DNA from: DASXYG01 sp036502625
Lineage (GTDB): Bacteria; Actinomycetota; Actinomycetes; Streptosporangiales; Streptosporangiaceae
Direction: 5' to 3'
DNA: 64,000 nucleotides
Assembly: GCA_036502625.1 (NCBI GenBank)
Contig: DASXYG010000005.1
Coordinates: forward strand, 62,001 to 126,000
The notes beneath the pieces are model-generated. The model ran no database searches. It was not told where the DNA came from and worked only from the letters and a program-made list of their open reading frames with translations. Both the position numbers and the translations under genes were made by a program. Each line of letters begins with the position of its first letter. Within the stretch, counting starts at the first letter, position 1. Of this stretch, positions 50,225 through 58,823 are shown one piece after another.

Positions 50225-50815
50225 TCAGGCCGAGGACGGTCTGGACGCCGCCGTGCCGCCGTTCAGCCGCCGCTCCACCTCGGCGAGCGCGACGTGCCAC
50301 GGGAACACCGCGGCCAGGTTGCCGCCGGTGCCCGGCTGGTGCGGCTCGAACTCGCCGGGCCCGACCAGCACCTGGATGCCCTCGGCGCGCAGGATCTCCA
50401 GGCTGCGCCGGAACGGGCGGCGGCTGGCCAGCGCCGCGTTGACGAACGGGAGCACCACGATCGGGATGCCGAAGGCGGGCGCCTCCGCGAGGATGCCGAG
50501 GGCGTAGGTGTCGCTGACGCCAGACGCCCACTTGTTGATCGTGTTGTACGTCGCGGGCGCCACGATGATCGCGTCGGCCCGGGGGAGCGGCACCGCGCCA
50601 TGGCCGGTGCCGTGGCCGCGGTAGTCGCTGCGCACCGGGAAACCGGTCTGCCGGCCGAGCGCCGCCGCGTCGATGAAGTCGAGCGCCGCCGGGGTGGCGA
50701 TGACCTGCACGTTCCAGCCGCGGGCCTGGGCCAGCCGCACCATCGTCGCGACGTACGGCGCGGGGCCCGCGCCGCACACCACTACGTACAGGAACCATCC
50801 GGTCGGTACGCCCAC
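50225..50815 (-). CDS. HFCD-type flavoprotein (phosphopantothenoylcysteine decarboxylase-like)
   Basis: 196 residues from a GTG at 50815 with GGGAG upstream. It has the flavoprotein fold of the homo-oligomeric flavin-containing Cys decarboxylase family: LYVVVCGAGPAPYV at the N-terminus and the PATYNTINKWASGVSDT segment, a variant of the PASANT motif. Relatives decarboxylate C-terminal or phosphopantothenoyl cysteine. The usual catalytic His after strand 3 is not obvious, so activity is uncertain. Same strand as the DUF981 gene, 76 bases upstream of it. Confidence 0.75.
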   Translation of the reverse strand: MGVPTGWFLYVVVCGAGPAPYVATMVRLAQARGWNVQVIATPAALDFIDAAALGRQTGFPVRSDYRGHGTGHGAVPLPRADAIIVAPATYNTINKWASGVSDTYALGILAEAPAFGIPIVVLPFVNAALASRRPFRRSLEILRAEGIQVLVGPGEFEPHQPGTGGNLAAVFPWHVALAEVERRLNGGTAASRPSSA

Positions 50816-51092
50816 CTCGCCGCTCCCTGCTGGGGACAGCACCCAGTATGGCCCCTGACCTCGACATGCGTCCTGACCGGTACGGGTCGCGGGGCGGCGT
50901 ACGCCCCGAATCGGCCGCGGCCACCGATGTTGACTCTGCGTGTTCAGTTGGCGTGTTTCCGTGAGAACACGCACGCCGAATCCCCGCGTGACCTTGAAGC
51001 GGGGCGTAGGTTGCGTTCTGCGACCCGCGTCTAACCAGCCCCTTGCGACACGGGTCGTCGCCATGTCGGCCGGGACGGCCCCGGCCGCTCAG
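50816..51092. other. Non-coding gap with a hairpin-prone segment
   Basis: Upstream region of the flavoprotein gene. At 50938-50972 GCGTGTTC pairs with GAACACGC, and GTGTT recurs inside the loop, so it may be an operator. A second hairpin (CGGCCGGG/CCCGGCCG) lies at 51067-51087. No protein is evident. Confidence 0.4.
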
Positions 51093-51125
51093 CCGTGGGA
51101 CCCCGCCGCGCGCGGGGTCCCACGG
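51093..51125. terminator. Strong terminator hairpin for the SMI1-type lipoprotein gene
   Basis: A perfect 13-base stem CCGTGGGACCCCG/CGGGGTCCCACGG with a 7-base loop, 30 bases past the stop of the minus-strand gene. Confidence 0.85.
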
Positions 51126-51154
51126 CCAGGGTGACCGGCACGCGCGAGCGGGCG

Positions 51155-51994
51155 TCACGGCTTCCACTCCAGTACGCCTCGGTGGGCCGCCGCGTGGAAC
51201 CCGCTCGGCCCCCGGCGCCCCGTCTCCAGCAGCGACGCGGTCCACTCGAGGAGCGCGGCGTACGACCCGGGCCAGCCCGCGGCGGAGGCGCCCTCCTCGG
51301 CGAAGTACTCACCGGTGTGGCCGCCCTGGCCCTGGCGCTGGTCGGTGTAGAGCAGGCCGCCGTCATTCGCCGTGGCGAACGGGGTGTACGGCGGGAGCCA
51401 GTCGCCCGGCGGCGCCGGGCCGCCGCTTTCGAGCACGCCGCACATCATGCGCCACTCCCCGGGGATCCGGGCCGCGCTGAGCGGGGCGTAGAACGGCGGG
51501 AACGTGAAGGCGCCGCTGCTGTCGCGCACGCCGTCGTGGACGCGCAGCGAGGCGACGAGATCCGGCGGCAGGGGCCGGCCGAGGCGCCGCTGGGCCCGCG
51601 CGATCGCGCTCGACGAGGCGGGGCCCGGCAGCGACCGCGCCGACCTCGGGGCGTGGCGCGCCAGCCACGCCTCGATGCGCCGCCACGCGCGTGCCGCCCG
51701 CGTGGCGGTCTCCGCCGGTGGTGTGGCGACGGGGACCGGCTTGCCGGACGGATGGCACGCGGCCACTCGCGTGGGCGTGGGCCGCGGCGCCGGGGTCGGC
51801 GCGGCCGTGGCCGGGGACGCTGTGCCCATGCTCGGCGTTTCCAGCACGATCGTGGCGGACAGCGACCGGCGCGGCGAGACCGCCCGTACGGAAGCCTCCG
51901 GCCGGCTGCACGCCGCGACGCCGGCCACGGTGGCGGCTAAGGCGAGCGCGGCCGCCAGCGCCGCCGCGGGTCGAGATGATCGGGTTCGTGGCAC
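51155..51994 (-). CDS. Lipoprotein with an SMI1/KNR4-type domain
   Basis: 279 residues. A lipoprotein signal ends near Cys29 (GVAAC), then a Pro/Thr-rich linker, then a SMI1/KNR4-like domain: AWRRIEAWLARHAP, AIARAQRRLGRPLPPDLVAS, LRVHDGVRD, and ANDGGLLYTDQRQG. These domains are usually cytoplasmic, often immunity proteins of polymorphic toxin systems or regulators. An exported lipid-anchored copy is less common. No toxin gene is adjacent. Confidence 0.78.
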   Translation of the reverse strand: MPRTRSSRPAAALAAALALAATVAGVAACSRPEASVRAVSPRRSLSATIVLETPSMGTASPATAAPTPAPRPTPTRVAACHPSGKPVPVATPPAETATRAARAWRRIEAWLARHAPRSARSLPGPASSSAIARAQRRLGRPLPPDLVASLRVHDGVRDSSGAFTFPPFYAPLSAARIPGEWRMMCGVLESGGPAPPGDWLPPYTPFATANDGGLLYTDQRQGQGGHTGEYFAEEGASAAGWPGSYAALLEWTASLLETGRRGPSGFHAAAHRGVLEWKP

Positions 51995-52047
51995 GTCCGT
52001 AAGTATGGTCAGTCGCTGTGACGTACGGGCAGGGGTGAAATCCCGGC

Positions 52048-52056
52048 TGTGGATAA
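52048..52056 (-). promoter_or_regulatory. DnaA-box sequence upstream of the SDR gene
   Basis: TTATCCACA on the minus strand, 15 bases before the SDR start; the longer 13-mer (52047-52059) recurs inverted at 54152-54164 beyond pobA. Confidence 0.45.
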
Positions 52057-52071
52057 CTCGCGGAGGGTCGT

Positions 52072-52818
52072 ATGGAACGCAAGGTCGCGGTCGTCACCGG
52101 TGCGGGATCCGGCATCGGCGCCGAGGTGACGCGGGCGCTGGCGGGTGCGGGCTACCGCGTGGCGCTGGCCGGGCGGCGCGCGGATCCGCTCCGCGCCGTC
52201 GCCGCCGAGATCGCCGACGCGGGCGCGCTCGTCGTGCCCACCGACGTCTCGGACGCCGAATCCGTCGCGGCGCTGTTCGACGCCGTACGCGGCCAATGGG
52301 GACGGGTCGATGTCCTGTTCAACAACGCCGGGCTGAACGGCGGGTCCGCGAACTTCGGCGACTACCCGGTGGACCGCTGGACCGAGGTCGTGGCCGTCAA
52401 TCTCACCGGCGCGTTCCTCTGCGCGCGCGAGGCGTTCCGTACGATGCGCGGCCAGGAGCCGGGCGGCGGGCGGATCATCAACAACGGCTCGATCTCCGCG
52501 CACGCGCCCCGCCCCGGCTCGGTCGGCTACACCGCGACCAAGCACGCGATCACCGGCCTGACCAAGTCGATCGCGCTTGACGGCCGCCCGTACCGCATCG
52601 CCTGCGGCCAGATCGACATCGGCAACGCGGCGACGGAGATGACCGAGCGCATGAGCGCGGGCGTGCCCCAGGCCGACGGCTCGGTCGCCGCCGAGCCCGT
52701 CATGGACGTACGGAACGTCGCCGAGGCCGTGCGCTACATGGCGGGCCTGCCGCTCGACGCGAACGTCCCGTTCATGACCGTGATGGCCACCAACATGCCG
52801 TACATCGGCCGCGGCTGA
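52072..52818 (+). CDS. SDR family oxidoreductase
   Basis: 248 residues after a GGAGGG ribosome site. Classical SDR: VTGAGSGIGAEVTRALAG, NNAGLNG, Ser in NNGSISAHAPRPGSVGYTAT ending in Y-T-A-T-K, and a QIDIGNAAT segment after the active site. Substrate unknown. Convergent with pobA, 10 bases between stops. Confidence 0.92.
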   Translation: MERKVAVVTGAGSGIGAEVTRALAGAGYRVALAGRRADPLRAVAAEIADAGALVVPTDVSDAESVAALFDAVRGQWGRVDVLFNNAGLNGGSANFGDYPVDRWTEVVAVNLTGAFLCAREAFRTMRGQEPGGGRIINNGSISAHAPRPGSVGYTATKHAITGLTKSIALDGRPYRIACGQIDIGNAATEMTERMSAGVPQADGSVAAEPVMDVRNVAEAVRYMAGLPLDANVPFMTVMATNMPYIGRG

Positions 52819-52828
52819 CGCCGGGGGT

Positions 52829-54001
52829 TCAGACGGTGGCCAGGCCCACGTAGTTCTCGGCGAGGGTGGTCGCCGCGGCGCGCGAGGTCGTGACGTAGTC
52901 GAGGTAGGAGCGCTGGAGGCGGAGCTGGTACGGGTCGTCGGTGAGGCGGTGGGTCAGCGACGTCATCCAGTACGAGAAGTGCTGCGCGCGCCAGACCCGG
53001 CGCAGGCAGGCGGCCGAGTAGCCGTCGAGTCCTGACCCGTCGCCCGTGGTGTACCAGCGGTGCAGCGCCTCGGCCAGCACACCGACGTCGGCCACCGCGA
53101 GGTTGAGGCCCTTCGCGCCGGTCGGCGGCACGATGTGCGCGGCGTCGCCGGCGAGGTAGAGGCGGCCGTACTGCATGGGCTCCACGGCGTAGCTGCGCAC
53201 GGTGGCGACGCTCTGCTCCAGGATCGGGCCGTCGGCCAGCTCGAACCCGGCGTCGGTGGTGAAGCGGGCGCGCAGCTCGGACCAGACGCGGTCGTAGCCC
53301 CAGTCGTCGGAGTCGGTGTCCGGCGGCACCTGGAGGTACAGCCGGGTGATGCTGGGGGAGCGCATGCTGTGCAGGGCGAAGCCGCGTTCGCTGTTGCTGT
53401 AGATGAGCTCCTCGGTGGACGGCGCCACCTCCGCGAGCACACCGAGCCAGGCGAACGGGTACGTGTGGTCGTACTCCGTCAGCACGCCCTCGGGGACGGA
53501 CGGGCGGCTCACGCCGTGGAACCCGTCGCAGCCGGCGATCACGTCGCAGTCGAGCGCCTGCCCACGGCCGTCCTCGGTGAAGGTGACGCGCGGCTTGTCG
53601 GTGTCGATGCCGTCGAGGCGGACGTCCGAGACGTCGAACCTGATGTCGGCGCCGGCGGCGAGGCGTGCGGCGATGAGGTCCTTGACGACCTCCTGCTGCC
53701 CGTAGACGGTGATCGTCCGGCCGGGCACGAGGTCCTCGAAGGCGATGCGGTGGCCGCTGCCGCCGAAGCGCAGCTCGATGCCGCGGTGGACCAGGCCCTC
53801 CCTGGTCATCCGCTCGCCCACGCCGGTGGCGTTCAGCACGTCCACGGTGCCCTGTTCGAGCACGCCGGCGCGGACCCGCTTCTCGACGTACGCGCGGCTG
53901 CGGATCTCCAGGACGACCGACTCGATGCCGCGCAGGTGCAGCAGGTGCGAGAGCAGCAGGCCGGCCGGGCCCGCGCCGACGATCCCCACCTGAGTGCGCA
54001 T
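52829..54001 (-). CDS. pobA: 4-hydroxybenzoate 3-monooxygenase
   Basis: 390 residues from the ATG at 54001 with GGAGG five bases upstream. Flavoprotein aromatic hydroxylase: GIVGAGPAGLLLSHLL, the DG motif CDVIAGCDGFHGVSR, and LYLAGDAAHIVPPTGAKGLN. The N-terminal RAGVLEQGTVDVL and the overall length match PobA closely. It converts 4-hydroxybenzoate to protocatechuate with NAD(P)H and oxygen. No protocatechuate-cleavage genes are in the window. Confidence 0.93.
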   Translation of the reverse strand: MRTQVGIVGAGPAGLLLSHLLHLRGIESVVLEIRSRAYVEKRVRAGVLEQGTVDVLNATGVGERMTREGLVHRGIELRFGGSGHRIAFEDLVPGRTITVYGQQEVVKDLIAARLAAGADIRFDVSDVRLDGIDTDKPRVTFTEDGRGQALDCDVIAGCDGFHGVSRPSVPEGVLTEYDHTYPFAWLGVLAEVAPSTEELIYSNSERGFALHSMRSPSITRLYLQVPPDTDSDDWGYDRVWSELRARFTTDAGFELADGPILEQSVATVRSYAVEPMQYGRLYLAGDAAHIVPPTGAKGLNLAVADVGVLAEALHRWYTTGDGSGLDGYSAACLRRVWRAQHFSYWMTSLTHRLTDDPYQLRLQRSYLDYVTTSRAAATTLAENYVGLATV

Positions 54002-54154
54002 GCGGCCTCCATTCGTCCGGGCGCGATCTGACAGCAGCGTAGGCACAGATCATCCGCCGAGAGCGGGCGCGGGGACGCCGGAGGTTCCGTTCATTGGAAA
54101 AGCACGGCTGTGACCTCGGTCGTCCGGTCCGTACGGCAGGGATTTCCGGCGGAG

Positions 54155-54163
54155 TTATCCACA
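54155..54163 (+). promoter_or_regulatory. DnaA-box sequence upstream of a secreted-protein gene
   Basis: TTATCCACA on the plus strand, within the 271-base gap between pobA and the secreted protein gene. The surrounding 13-mer is an inverted copy of that at 52047-52059. The rest of the gap shows no other signal. Confidence 0.45.
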
Positions 54164-54272
54164 GGCTGGATTTTGGGGATCGCGCCGGGCCGGGGGTTCT
54201 CGGGACGATTGATCGTGTGCAGGGATCGCGGGTTCCGCCGCGGTCCGCCGATCGACCGAACGGGAGACCATC

Positions 54273-54779
54273 ATGATCATCGTCCGCGCGTTCGCCGTGC
54301 TCCTCACCGCCTCGGCCGCGCTCGGCGCGGCGCAGGCGCCGGGCGGCGCCGCGCCCGCCCCCGAACCGCGCGGCCGTGCCGTGCTCGACGGCTTCGTCCT
54401 GGGCCCGCCGCCTCCCCACCTGGGGCCGCACGTGTCCGATTTCGCCTACGAATGGGGTGGCGTGGCGTTCCGCAGCCGCGTCTGGGAACGCGGTCCTGAC
54501 TCCTCCGGCGCCACTCATGTCGACCTGACGGCCGAGGTGCTGCGCGGCGCCAAGCTGTCCGACCCGGCAGCGCTGCGCGGCTTCCTCGCCCGCTACCTGG
54601 AGAAACCCGCCGAGACCTGGCATCCGCGCCTGTCGCGCGGGCGTCCGGGGTTCGCCGGGGGTGACGACGCGTTCTTCCTCGATCGTCCCGGTGTCGCCGT
54701 CTATGCGCGGCTGGAGAAACCCGGCGCCGACCCGGGGCTCCTTCGCCAATTCATGGACGGAGTCCGACGTGATGTTTGA
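54273..54779 (+). CDS. Secreted hypothetical protein
   Basis: 168 residues. A short signal peptide (VRAFAVLLTASAALGAAQA) is followed by a Pro-rich segment and a domain of unknown family (VSDFAYEWGGVAFRSRVWER; LARYLEKPAETWHPRLSRG). The last 20 residues look like an amphipathic helix (DPGLLRQFMDGVRRDV). It may be a surface or periplasmic-equivalent protein. It precedes the large membrane protein gene by 87 bases. Confidence 0.65.
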   Translation: MIIVRAFAVLLTASAALGAAQAPGGAAPAPEPRGRAVLDGFVLGPPPPHLGPHVSDFAYEWGGVAFRSRVWERGPDSSGATHVDLTAEVLRGAKLSDPAALRGFLARYLEKPAETWHPRLSRGRPGFAGGDDAFFLDRPGVAVYARLEKPGADPGLLRQFMDGVRRDV

Positions 54780-54866
54780 TCGGTCTTCGCCCGCGTCTAC
54801 TAGGGTGCGTCCCCATCGGCGGTGGAGACGACCCGGTGGCATTCCGGGCGAGGAGGCGACGGAACG

Positions 54867-57086
54867 TTGGCGGAGACTGTTCGGCGAAGCGTGGCGTGGG
54901 CGTTCGCCGCCGTCCTGGTGGGGGCCCTGCTCACGGCGCTGACACCCGCGGGGGCCAACGCCGAGGCGGCGGCGCCGGCGCCCGGTGCCACCGGCCGTGT
55001 CGCCTTCATCGGGGTGCCGGCCCTCATGTGGCGCGACGTCACGCCGAAGAGCATGCCGAACCTCTGGCGGCTCGCCGAGCACGGCTCCACCGGCTCGCTG
55101 TCGGTGAAGGCCGTCGGCCCCCGCGCCTGCCCGGCCGACGGCTGGCTCACGGTCTCGGCCGGCGTCCGCTCCGCCTACCCCGGCATGCCGTGCGTCTACG
55201 AACCCCCGCACCCCACGCCCGACGCCCATGGCGGCGCGACGATCCCGTACTTCAACCAGGTTGCCGCCCACAACGACGGAGGTGATTTCGAGGCGACCAT
55301 CGGCACGCTGGCGCACAGCGAGCAGGCCGCGGGCAAGTGCGTGACGGCCATCGGGCCGGGCGCCGCCCTCGGCGCCACCGACCCGAAGGGCTACGTCCAG
55401 CACTACGTCCCGGGCATCGACGCGGCGCGCGGCGCCGACTGGTCCCGTTGCGCGACGACCCTCGTCGACGTCGACGACGTGTTCCAGGCGCACCGGCAGG
55501 CCGCCGGGTCCGACGGCGAGCCGACCGAGATCCCCGCGGCGGCGCGCGCGGCGGCCTCGGCGCGGGCCGACGCCCGCATCGGGCAGACCCTCGCCGCCCT
55601 GCCCAAGGGCACGAGCGTCGTCGTGGCCGGCATCTCCGACCACGACCGCGTACCGCACCTCCGGGTCGCGGTGGCCGCCGACGCCGCCGGGGTGGCGGCC
55701 GCCGCGGGCCACGGCGCGGCGGGCGCGTCCGGCGCGGGCGGCACGCTGACCTCCGGTTCGGTGCGCCGCTCGGGCATGGTGATCCTGCCGGACATCACGG
55801 CCACGCTGCTGCGCGCCTCCGGGGTGGCCGTGCCGGGCCAGGTGATCGGCGCGTCCTGGGAGCAGTCGGGCACCGCGACCCCGCAGCGCGCCCTGGCCGA
55901 CGACGACATCGCCGCGCAGACCGTGCGCGACCTGCTGCCGTGGTTCTTCGCGATCCTCGTGATCGTCCAGCTCCTGTTCTACGCGGGCGCGGCCGCCGCG
56001 CTGCGGTGGGGCTCGGCGAAGCGGCGGCGGCGCACGCTCACGGCCGTGCGGATCGCGGCGCTGGCCAGTGCGGCGATCCCGCTGTCGACCTACCTCGTGA
56101 ACCTCGTTCCGTGGTGGACCGCCGGCCATCCGCTCGCCGCGCTGCTCGTGGCGCTTCCGGTGGCGGACGCGCTCGTGGTGGGCATCGCCATGGCCGGCCC
56201 GTGGCGGCGCGCGCTGCTGGGGCCGTTCACGGTGGTCGCGGTCGGCACGGCCGGCATCCTCGCGCTCGACGTCATGACCGGGTCGAACCTCCAACTGAAC
56301 AGCCTGATGGGCTACACCGCGCTTGTCGGCGGGCGCTACTACGGGTTCGGCAACATCGCGTTCTCGGTGTTCGTCACGTCCGTCATCCTCGCCGGGGTGG
56401 GCCTGGCGCAGTGGGTCGCCGCGCGCCGCGGCGGCACGCGCGGCCGCGCCTGGGCGGCGATCACCGTGCTGGCCCTGGGCGTCGTGGGGCTGACGCTCGA
56501 CGGCGCGCCGTTCCTCGGCGCCGACTTCGGCGGGGTGATCGCGCTCGTGCCGGGGCTGGCGCTCACCGCCATGACCGTCGCCGGCGTGCGCGTCTCGCTG
56601 GTCAGGCTCGGGGCGCTGTGCGTCGCCGGCGGCGTGCTCGTCATGGGCATCGCCACGCTCGACTACCTGCGCCCGCCGGACGCCCAGACCCACCTGGGCA
56701 GGTTCGTCGGCCAGCTCCTCGCCGGCGACGCCGTCCCCGTCGTCATGCGGAAGTTCAGCGCGATGGTGCACACCTTCGGCAACATGACGCTCACCCCGAT
56801 CATGCTGGCCGCGCTGGTGTTCCTGTTCTTCGTGCTGCGCCGTCCCGACCGGGCGCGCGCCGGGGCGCTGGACTCCGCGTTCGCCCGCGCGCCCATGCTG
56901 CGCGCCGGGCTCATCGGCGCGCTCACCACCGCCACGGTCGGCACGTTCGTCAACGACTCGGGCGTCGCGGTCATCGCGCTCGCGCTCACCCTCGCCGTGC
57001 CGCTCACGCTGACCACCGCGATCCGCGCGCTGGAACTGGACGACGCGGCACCGCGCCCCGTGGAGCCGGTGCCCGCGCCCACCTGA
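54867..57086 (+). CDS. Large membrane protein with degenerate alkaline-phosphatase-like extracellular domain
   Basis: 739 residues from a TTG at 54867, chosen because AGGAGG lies ten bases upstream and the product then begins with a neat signal sequence (WAFAAVLVGALLTALTPAG). Residues about 45-340 resemble the alkaline phosphatase superfamily (VAFIGVPALMWRD..., PNLWRLAEHGSTGSLSV; later VAGISDHDRVPH), but the first metal-binding Asp position reads Pro. About ten membrane helices follow from WFFAILVIVQLLFYAGAAAA onward. Related two-part proteins are common and uncharacterised in actinomycetes, perhaps in envelope assembly. Confidence 0.8.
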   Translation: MAETVRRSVAWAFAAVLVGALLTALTPAGANAEAAAPAPGATGRVAFIGVPALMWRDVTPKSMPNLWRLAEHGSTGSLSVKAVGPRACPADGWLTVSAGVRSAYPGMPCVYEPPHPTPDAHGGATIPYFNQVAAHNDGGDFEATIGTLAHSEQAAGKCVTAIGPGAALGATDPKGYVQHYVPGIDAARGADWSRCATTLVDVDDVFQAHRQAAGSDGEPTEIPAAARAAASARADARIGQTLAALPKGTSVVVAGISDHDRVPHLRVAVAADAAGVAAAAGHGAAGASGAGGTLTSGSVRRSGMVILPDITATLLRASGVAVPGQVIGASWEQSGTATPQRALADDDIAAQTVRDLLPWFFAILVIVQLLFYAGAAAALRWGSAKRRRRTLTAVRIAALASAAIPLSTYLVNLVPWWTAGHPLAALLVALPVADALVVGIAMAGPWRRALLGPFTVVAVGTAGILALDVMTGSNLQLNSLMGYTALVGGRYYGFGNIAFSVFVTSVILAGVGLAQWVAARRGGTRGRAWAAITVLALGVVGLTLDGAPFLGADFGGVIALVPGLALTAMTVAGVRVSLVRLGALCVAGGVLVMGIATLDYLRPPDAQTHLGRFVGQLLAGDAVPVVMRKFSAMVHTFGNMTLTPIMLAALVFLFFVLRRPDRARAGALDSAFARAPMLRAGLIGALTTATVGTFVNDSGVAVIALALTLAVPLTLTTAIRALELDDAAPRPVEPVPAPT

Positions 57087-57099
57087 TCCCCGCGCCCGG

Positions 57100-57471
57100 C
57101 TACGCCCGGTTCACCGTCACGACGGCGACGGACACGGCGGCCCAGATCACCAGGCCCATCCAGGCAGCCTGCGTCGTCGCGACGAGCCCCGACGCCAGCG
57201 CCCCAACCGCCAGCGCGACGATCGTCACGAGCACCTTCTGCCCGCTGCCGTACCGCCCCCGCTGGGCCGCGCCCCCGGCGGGCGGCCCAGCGCTGTGATC
57301 GGCGGGCCGGCCGGCGGCGTGTTCGGCGGCGAGCCGCAGCGCGACCTGCCGGGCGATCTCCTCGTGGAGCTTCTCGGCGAGCCGGTCGGCGACCGCCTCG
57401 TCGTACTCCGGGCCCAGCTCGCGGCGCGCGCTGAGCGCCGCCGCAAGATCGGCACCCCGAATATCGGACAT
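57100..57471 (-). CDS. Small membrane protein with two C-terminal helices
   Basis: 123 residues. A charged, helical N-terminal half (AVADRLAEKLHEEIARQVAL) is followed by two membrane helices (VLVTIVALAVGALASGLVA and WMGLVIWAAVSVAVVTV). The arrangement resembles actinobacterial DUF1707-like or other small regulatory membrane proteins, but I cannot name the family. Convergent with the large membrane protein gene, 13 bases apart. Confidence 0.7.
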   Translation of the reverse strand: MSDIRGADLAAALSARRELGPEYDEAVADRLAEKLHEEIARQVALRLAAEHAAGRPADHSAGPPAGGAAQRGRYGSGQKVLVTIVALAVGALASGLVATTQAAWMGLVIWAAVSVAVVTVNRA

Positions 57472-57551
57472 ACCCGCGAGTCTGCCGATCCGCCGGCCGC
57501 ACGGGCATCGCCCCGCAGAGTGACATCCGGCCTGGTCCTCTGGGGTGACGG

Positions 57552-57571
57552 CGGCCGCGGCGCCGCGGCCG
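57552..57571. terminator. Terminator hairpin after the ECF sigma gene
   Basis: An uninterrupted 20-base palindrome of G and C only (arms CGGCCGCGGC/GCCGCGGCCG) directly after the minus-strand gene ending at 57573. Confidence 0.6.
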
Positions 57572-57572
57572 G

Positions 57573-58817
57573 TCAGCCCAGCAGGTCCGCGCGCCCGTTC
57601 AGGTAGCGCTGCACCGGGAGGCTGGCCGCGCGGCTCGCCGCGGCCAGGTACTCCGCGCGCGCGGCGCCCCGGTCGCCGCACATCTCCAGCAGGTGCGCGC
57701 GTACGGAATGCAGGCGGTGGTCGTCCCGCAGCCGCGCGTCGCCGGCCAGGGCGTCGGCGAGCTCCAGCCCGGCGCGCGGGCCGGTGGCCATCGCGACGGC
57801 AACGGCGTGGTTCAGCGCCGTCATCGGGTTGTCCGAGACCCCCATCAGCACCTCGTACAACGCGACGATCTGCGGCCAGTCGGTCTCCTCGGCGGACGGC
57901 GCCTCGTCGTGCACGGCCGCGATCGCCGCCTGGAGCTGGTACGGGCCCACCGCGCCGCGCGGCAGCGCCGCCGACACCAGCGCCACGCCCTCCTCGACGA
58001 ACGCGGCGTCCCACCGCGACCGGTCCTGCTCCGCCATCGGCACGAGCCCGCCGTCCGGCGCCGTACGGGCCGGGCGCCGCGCGTCGGTCAGCAGCATCAG
58101 CGCCAGCAGGCCGGCCACCTCGCCGTCGTCCGGCAGCAGCCCGTGCAGGATCCGCGCCAGCCTGATCGCCTCCGCGGACAGCTCACGCCGGTACAGCTCG
58201 GCGCCCGACGTGCGCGAATACCCCTCCGTGAAGACCAGATAGAGGACGTGCAGCACCGCCGCGAGCCGGTCCGCGCGCGCCGCCTCCGCCGGCAGCGAGA
58301 ACGGCACACCGCTGTCGCGGATGCGCCGCTTGGCCCGGCTGATCCGCTGCCCCATCGTCGCCTCCGGCACCAGGAACATGCGGGCGATCTCCTCGGTGGT
58401 CAGCCCGCCCACCGTGCGCAGCGTCAACGCGATCTGCAGCGCGGGCGCGAGCGCCGGATGGCAGCACATGAACAGCAGCACCAGCGTGTCGTCCGACGCC
58501 GCGGGCGGCCGGTCGGCGGCGGGCGCCAGCCAGTCGTCCGGCAGCGTCCAGGTGGCCACGGTGTCCTCGCGGCGCCGCCGCGCCTGCTCGGCGCGCAGCA
58601 GATCGGTCAGCCGCCGCGCCGCGACGGTGATCAGCCAGGCGCGCGGCCGGTCCGGCACGCCGTCGCGCGGCCACTGCCCGGCCGCCGCGATCAGCGCCTC
58701 CTGCACCGCGTCCTCGGCGGTGTCGAAGTGCCCGTAGCGCCGCACCACCGCGCCGAGGACCTGCGGCGCGAGCGTGCGCAGCAGGTCCTCCACGCGGTCA
58801 CCGGGCGCGGTGGCCAC
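57573..58817 (-). CDS. ECF42-type RNA polymerase sigma factor
   Basis: 414 residues, much longer than ordinary ECF factors. The sigma-2 region (HFDTAEDAVQEALIAAAGQW; PRAWLITVAARRLTDLLR) and sigma-4 region (GGLTTEEIARMFLVPEATMG; QRISRAKRRIRD) occupy the first 190 residues. The remainder is the helical, TPR-like C-terminal extension that defines the ECF41/42-like long sigma factors and regulates activity in place of an anti-sigma factor. A YCII-domain gene sits just upstream, the conserved partner of this group. Confidence 0.92.
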   Translation of the reverse strand: MATAPGDRVEDLLRTLAPQVLGAVVRRYGHFDTAEDAVQEALIAAAGQWPRDGVPDRPRAWLITVAARRLTDLLRAEQARRRREDTVATWTLPDDWLAPAADRPPAASDDTLVLLFMCCHPALAPALQIALTLRTVGGLTTEEIARMFLVPEATMGQRISRAKRRIRDSGVPFSLPAEAARADRLAAVLHVLYLVFTEGYSRTSGAELYRRELSAEAIRLARILHGLLPDDGEVAGLLALMLLTDARRPARTAPDGGLVPMAEQDRSRWDAAFVEEGVALVSAALPRGAVGPYQLQAAIAAVHDEAPSAEETDWPQIVALYEVLMGVSDNPMTALNHAVAVAMATGPRAGLELADALAGDARLRDDHRLHSVRAHLLEMCGDRGAARAEYLAAASRAASLPVQRYLNGRADLLG

Positions 58818-58823
58818 CCGTGC

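Noticed and set aside
51155..51994. Toxin-immunity locus around the SMI1-type protein
   Set aside because: No large polymorphic toxin, WXG100 or secretion gene is nearby, and the protein is exported.
52734..56771. A 1345-residue open frame on the minus strand
   Set aside because: It runs antisense to the secreted, membrane-protein and part of pobA genes, reads as Arg/Gly/Ala/His-rich nonsense, and only its pobA-adjacent part overlaps a real gene in another frame. Long antisense frames are expected at this G+C.
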